Both the position numbers and the translations under genes were made by a program. A stretch of 64,000 nt of DNA from Polychytrium aggregatum (Eukaryota; Chytridiomycota; Chytridiomycetes; Polychytriales): the NCBI RefSeq assembly GCF_025602895.1, contig NW_026516268.1, positions 124,001 through 188,000 of the forward strand. The letters run 5' to 3'. Below the pieces are notes generated by a model. That model saw nothing but the letters and a program-made list of their open reading frames with translations, searched no databases and was not told the origin of the DNA. This document shows, piece after piece, positions 58,843 through 64,000 of this stretch (position 1 is its first letter; each line of letters begins with the position of its first letter).

Positions 58843-60306
58843 TGAGGGGGCGCTATGCAAACAGAAACCGGAGAAGCAACGCAGCCGAGCAGTAGATATC
58901 CGCAATGGAAGCGACAGCCTGATCTGAGAGCGTGGAGACCGGGGTGGCCGGCAATGCGCGAAGAGAGCAGGCAACGTTCGATATTGGGAGTTGGACAGTG
59001 TTGGCGATATCAGCAATGAAGAATGTAGATGACGGCGCAGGAATGAGGAACAGGGGGTGGTTAGCGAGGAAGGGTAACCGACAAAAAAAAACCCTGGTTA
59101 TCGGCGGGTTGATGCTCGAGCCAAGGGCCAGTGGAGATGCAGCCGAACAGGGCGAAAGTGTCGCCGAAGGGAGAAGACTGCAGCCGAAACAGCCCTTGGA
59201 TCACAACCGAGTGCAGGCGACAAAGACGCAGCCCGAATCAAAACCAGCCGCCGATACCATACGGAACCAGAGCCGCCGATGCCAATACGGAACCAGAGCC
59301 GCCGGGGCCGAGCAAGCACCGAGGTCGCTGCATCCTCGACGCATCTGCTGCGGTCGACAGCGAGACGGATGCACTCGGCCGTCCCGCGGCCGGCTTTGCG
59401 CAGGACGAGTGCACCGGGCAAGGCAAGCGGGAGCCATTTTGGCCAGTGCGAGTCTGCGACAGTGCCGTTGGTACTGCAGGACATGGATGCGTTCCAGGCC
59501 TGGGATACCTTCTCCGACCGCTCGGCGAGCGTACGGTGATGCATCGGTCAGAAGACTCGTCCCCGTCACCCCCTGGCGGACGACGGTTGGGCTTTGGCGA
59601 TGCCTGTCGATGAGACATGCCAGGGTATGCCGACAAGCGGTGGAAATAACACCAAAGAAGCGCTGATGCCGCACAGACAGACACAGCCAGACAACATGCG
59701 CTCGCTCGCAGCCGCACCGACGGTGTACCTTTGTGTGCTTCGATAGGGTGATATTTGGGCAGAGCAGACGAAGATCGCTTTCGGGTCGGCGGCCAACGGC
59801 GCCCCGAAAAAAAGGATCGGGGGGTCACGTGTGGCGATGATGTGGACGGGGTTGTGGATGGTGGTGCGGGTGGCATACGGCGTGTGCCGAATGGCCAGGA
59901 TATCCGGTGCTGGGGATGGCAGGACGGCCACCGATGGCGACGAAGGAGAGGAAGTCCAGGCACGGCGACAGCATCGGAGGTGTAGTCGGGAGGATGCACG
60001 GCGGGAGCGATGTCGTCGAGTCCCAGAAAGCACATCCAAAATCCAAGGGTGTCGTGAAGGGCCTTGGACGACCCTTGTTCCGAGTGGCCTTCACGGCCAG
60101 AGCCAATGCAAGTCTCCATGCAGACTGATTACATCCGATGTGGTCCCATGCAGGCTCTGTGAAAGCCATGTGCATGCATAATGGATGGTTAGGCAAGGTC
60201 TGCGGCTATAAATCAACCCGGCCATCGGGTAGTCCGTCCATCTCCACAGCCAGCCGAGCTTGTACTCCACCCTATCTCAACCACCACCCCCCGGCCGCTG
60301 CGAACC
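58843..60306. other. Divergent intergenic interval
   Basis: About 1.46 kb between the MAP kinase kinase start and the small membrane protein. Overlapping frames on both strands show no domain. A short imperfect duplication of a CGGAACCAGAGCCGCCG block occurs near 59245-59305. Confidence 0.5.
60207..60213 (+). promoter_or_regulatory. TATA box of the small membrane protein gene
   Basis: TATAAAT inside GGCTATAAATCAAC, 94-100 bases before the start codon; the core is identical to the one at 19947-19957. Confidence 0.6.
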
Positions 60307-61088
60307 ATGGTCAGCTACGTCAAAATTGCTCTCAACACCATCCGAGTCCTGTCCATCATCACTTGCCTGTTCGTGCTGACCACCTCGGTGATCGTCAACG
60401 TTCAGCACTGGCTCATGATCGGCAAGGTATGCGCTCTCGAGACACCGGCACCGGAACGAGTGTTAATGTGCCGTCGGTCTCGAATCGGCCTTGTGCATCG
60501 ATCGGCAGGCATAGCTCACTCGTCTGACTGACGCTATCTCGAATGTCGGGTGATCTTCCGCTCGTCTCCATCCAGGCCGGCACACTGTTCCAGTTCATCG
60601 ACAGAGCGTTTGTCTCCCTCGTCGTGTTCGTCCTGGTCCTGGTCGAGGTCGAGTGGCCTCGATGGATCTTCAGACTCTGCCCCCTCTACAACGATAGCCA
60701 CAGCTGGGTGCCACTGGGCATGACGCTCATCTGGTAAGCACCGTCTGCTTCAGACCGTATCTGCTCGCACGAAAGATATGCTGTTGTCGGCAGTGCTGGT
60801 TTCAGCGTGGGAATCGTGATCATGAGCCCGGTCCACGAACCTCTGACTGACCAGCATCCGCCGGAACAACTCGACTAACGCACCCGCCGACGTCCGGCTG
60901 GTCCTCTCGGCAGCATCGGGACGTTTATCCTCGGATATGATTCGCTGATCATCGACAGCGACACCCCAGACCAGGCGCTCTATTTCTGTGTCTTGGTTCC
61001 TGGTTGGCTCGCATTCCTGCTGGGATGCATCTACCTCTTGCTGGTACAGTTTGCTTTGGCATGCTCGGTCATTTATGTGTATCGATGA
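60307..61088 (+). CDS. Small four-helix membrane protein
   Basis: Three exons, 60307-60426, 60576-60733 and 60914-61088; 150 residues. Four hydrophobic segments: VLSIITCLFVLTTSVIVNV, FVSLVVFVLVLVEV, WVPLGMTLIW joined to CIGTFILGY, and a long last one from YFCVLVPGWLAFLLGC onward. The start has a short Lys-bearing lead. The pattern, including WPRWIFRLCPLYN between helices 2 and 3, looks like a fungal-specific family of small tetraspan proteins (DUF7598-type), an identification I hold loosely. No catalytic motif. The last helix is unusually long; a possible donor at its GTACAG could add another exon. Confidence 0.72.
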
Positions 61089-62219
61089 GACACTGTGCCT
61101 CTCTCGAACCAATGCCATCTCTCGCATGTGGCTGCAGGGTTCACGGAGCTAACTGCCGTTCCATAACCAGGGTATTGGCGGCCCCTCTCTGAGGGCCAAG
61201 CGCAGTATCAAAGGTCGGTTCTGCTTTGGCGACTCCCGCTGCTGAATGACATGGGGGCGGCTGTCTCCCCTGGTATGCTGTATCCCGGAAGAATTCAGTC
61301 GCAATGCCAACGACAGCAATACAGACACTGCTCAACCGATACATGTGGTCAGGAACAAGGGCATTGCAAACGGACATGAGACGGCCAGTGTATTGGAGCA
61401 GCAACAGCGATCCCACGTATCGGGACTCTGGATGCCTCAGTGGAGACGAAGCCCTCGCTGAGTGTGGTGTCAACGCCGCTTGACCACAGGCCCATCGCAT
61501 CGTCGGAGTCGCATGGCGCTTCATAAACGCCGGGCTCTCAATTGCAAAGTTTCCGCAATGCGGCAGGTATACGGCTTTCCTAGGGAGCTATGCTGGCAGC
61601 CATCAACGGATCAGCTTAACCATGCCCAGAAATACAGGTCCTGACTTTGCTGTCCGGAGCTTGAGCATGGGTTCTCAGGACCACCAAGATCGCGGACGAT
61701 CTGTTGGGTGGATTAGTCTCGGCGGTCGCATTGCTTGGGCACCAACAGAGGGTTGGGAAGCGCCTGAGATCTATAGCTTTCGCGGCTTCTTGTTGGCGAC
61801 GTTGAGGTGGCTCGATCCAGATCCGGCTACGGTGCTTTGTGTCGATACGGGCGCACTCTTGTTTTTGAGGCCAGCCTTGGACCCATCCAGGTCATCTTGC
61901 ACCACCTGCAAAGTGAATGGGTTGGTGAATAGCTGCGATGAGAGCATGCAAGGGGCCGCAGGGCAGGATGCGAGTATGTGCCCCCCCCCCAGCAAACGGA
62001 CTCGTTCCAGCAACGCAACCGGCCGCGCGGCATACCTTTCGAAGCGGATACTCAAACAGCCGCTTTCCGTTGGGGCTGCAGGCAAAGGCGCTGAAAACGA
62101 GAAAGGCGGTTTGGAAGTCATGAGATGGCCCTCCAAGCTCGCGACCCAAACAACTGGGCTGCCAGTGCGCACATGCATCCATATCATCGCATCTCGCATA
62201 GCGAAATGCTGGGTGGGGC
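61089..62219. other. Intergenic interval, possible extra exon
   Basis: 1.1 kb between the small membrane protein and the end of the CDK8 gene. A minus-strand frame ending at 61771 finishes with plausible coding text (SSHLNVANKKPRKL) and could be an additional 3' exon of the kinase, but no splice link is obvious. Confidence 0.35.
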
Positions 62220-63782
62220 TTACTGCTTCGACGGCCTCGGGTCATTCGAGAAATATGGATGCACCAGTGCCTCGTCGGCTGTGATTCGCTTGTTTGGATC
62301 GTACTCGAGCATGGCTTGCAGAAGATTCATTCCCTCCTCGCACTTGGACGACGCATAGGTCGAATAGAACTTGCGCAGATCGTTGCTTTGGTTGTGCGGG
62401 CCACCGGGTCCATCCTGGGGCCGTTGTAGCAACCCCTTGAGGTTGACGTATTCAGGCATGTGCTCAATCCCAGGCCACCGCTCCTCTGCGAAAGACAATA
62501 TTTGGATATGAATATCCAAGTGAGCTGCTTGTGCATCCCATGCCTCCTAGCCGTGCAAGGGGCACATTGTGTCCTTCAAGCAAAGCACCTCCAGCGCTCT
62601 CATCGCCGGCGGCCGCACTGCGTCAATCAATCTCGACTTGCTTACTTGTAGGCGTTCCAAGCACGGTGATGATCTGCATCATCTGATCCTTTTGGAATGG
62701 AATGACCTTTTTGCTGTCCATCTTGGCCTCTTCGCCCTTGAAAATGGGCCGCAGCATGAGCAGCTCCGCAAATATGCAACCGACTGCCCAGATATCTATC
62801 ACAAAGCACGAAGGAGCGTTTGAGCATACGTGGGCATTGAAGGTGTTCATGAAGGTGGCAGGTCACGGCGGGCAAGCATGCGACCAGTCCCTTCCAAGAC
62901 TCGGCACATAGGCGTCGAGATAGGGACAAGCCGGGCCGCTCCAGTCGATGCAGACCCAATACACCGAGCCACGGCACTGCGCCTGTTACCTACCAACGGC
63001 TTTGGTATAATGCCTGGCTCCCAAAAGTAGCTCCGGGGCACGGTACCTGCGGATAGGCTTGTCAGACACCGATAGATGGCCCAGTCCGTAGCATATCCGT
63101 ATCTTGGATCGATACGGCTCGTTGCTGCGGGGCCGAGTTCGCATACCAGATAGTCACTACGACCTTGTCGCCATTGAATAGCGGCTGCAGAGGCTTCTGG
63201 AACAAACGAGCCAAGCCCAGATCCGCTGTTGTTGGTGAGGTGTTGAGATGGGTCGTCGAGTGAGCCGTGGATCCAAGCATATCCTCGCCGCGATAGCCCG
63301 TGATGGAGCACTTCCTCCACTCGGGTCGCCTATGTCCCTGTCCCTGTCCCTGTCCCTGTCCTTACCTATTTTTACAACGCCATCGGAAGTGACGAGGATA
63401 TTGGCAGGCTTCAAATCCTGGATTGTGTAGCGAGGGATGTCGAGGCTGAGCAAAGTCGTTTCAGCGGTGGTCGCCGCGGTGTATGCGAGAACGCAGGACG
63501 CATCCACCGCAACAGTTATGCAGTCATCAGGCGCACCAATGCGCTGTAATCGCCAAGTACTGAGATCAAGCCCCGCAGTCGCAACTGTGCTCCAAAATCG
63601 GCGGGGCTGTCGATCAGATCCGATGCCGGGTCGCAGAGGCATGCCGACAATTGACGTACTCGATGCAGCACCCAGTTGGCGTGTAAATACGAGAGGCCGT
63701 TGAGCAGCTGCCACAGGAACGATTTGATGGTGAAGTTTGGGATGGGCTTCCGTTCTTGGTGGCTATGGAAGTGCAGGATTTG
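62220..63782 (-). CDS. CDK8/SSN3-type Mediator kinase, 5' part missing
   Basis: Six exons visible: 63782-63660, 63417-63366, 63225-63147, 63046-62994, 62795-62646 and 62485-62220; earlier exons with the glycine loop and cyclin-binding helix must lie beyond the window edge. The visible part encodes [20 protein letters not shown] joined to [14 protein letters not shown], then [18 protein letters not shown] (DLG replacing DFG; animal CDK8 has DMG), [39 protein letters not shown], and [38 protein letters not shown] and [12 protein letters not shown] are hallmarks of CDK8 over other CDKs. In the Mediator kinase module with cyclin C it regulates RNA polymerase II. Every visible junction closes in phase. 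Confidence 0.92.
63333..63360. repeat. Hexamer array (TGTCCC)n in a CDK8 intron
   Basis: Between four and five copies of TGTCCC immediately next to the donor of the intron 63365-63226. Confidence 0.9.
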
Positions 63783-64000
63783 CTGTTGCATTTGATTCGG
63801 TCGCCACACAGCAACAGGTCAGCACGGCACCCCAGTTCCGGGCGAATGTCAAAGAATCAAATGTTTAGATGAGAGGGATGTTGGAGCAGGAGGATACGGA
63901 GGTGCTGCAGCGTTGTGTGTTGTCCGGGGGAAGGGAGGGAGTGGATGGTTGTGGAATGGAGAGGCTGTAGCTGCTTGTCAGGCCCTGCGGGTATGAGCCG

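Overview
The window is a GC-rich, intron-dense piece of a eukaryotic nuclear genome, most likely a zoosporic (chytrid-like) fungus. This is an inference. Short spliceosomal introns (mostly about 80-420 bases) interrupt nearly every gene. Several proteins look fungal: an EDC1-like decapping activator, a small four-helix membrane protein and a tail-anchored-in-reverse type II membrane protein. A clear orthologue of LRRC49, a subunit of the ciliary/centriolar tubulin polyglutamylase complex, points to an organism that still makes a flagellum. I rebuilt gene models by joining exons at GT-AG (once GC-AG) sites and checking that the reading phase closes; each total below is a multiple of three.

Layout. 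0.2-6.6 kb, minus strand: a PRL-type phosphatase, a Rpn13/ADRM1 proteasome ubiquitin receptor, and a Sel1-repeat protein broken by one in-frame TGA. 6.8-9.2 kb, plus: a TIR-NB-ARC-TPR (NLR/STAND) protein, head to head with the Sel1 gene. 10-11.7 kb, plus: EDC1-like decapping activator. 14.3-19.6 kb, minus: an unidentified six-exon gene, then the NuA4 subunit EAF7/MRGBP. 20-21.6 kb, plus: ABHD11-type hydrolase, divergent from EAF7. 23.4-28.3 kb, plus: Ulp2/SENP6-7 SUMO protease in ten exons. 29.6-31.1 kb, plus: NSUN-family RNA cytosine methyltransferase. 31.5-36.5 kb, minus: LRRC49 in fifteen exons. 37.15-37.44 kb: a small element with 13-bp terminal inverted repeats that carries the end of a Fanzor (TnpB-like) nuclease. 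37.5-39.6 kb, minus: MINDY deubiquitinase. 40.7-46.2 kb, plus: MRP/ABCC transporter. 46.4-51.8 kb, minus: a Dicer-like protein without a helicase and, upstream of it, a PAS-domain protein. 52.8-55.3 kb, minus: type II membrane protein. 56.6-58.8 kb, minus: MAP kinase kinase. 60.3-61.1 kb, plus: four-helix membrane protein. 62.2-63.8 kb, minus: CDK8-type Mediator kinase, whose 5' part runs off the window.

This is not an operon-like region; the genes serve separate housekeeping pathways (ubiquitin/SUMO, chromatin/Mediator, RNA modification/decapping/RNAi, signalling). The accessory items of most interest are the TIR-NB-ARC-TPR gene with its Sel1-repeat neighbour, the Fanzor-bearing inverted-repeat remnant, the helicase-less Dicer, and the repeated presence of 5-15 bp tandem arrays inside introns and 5' flanks.
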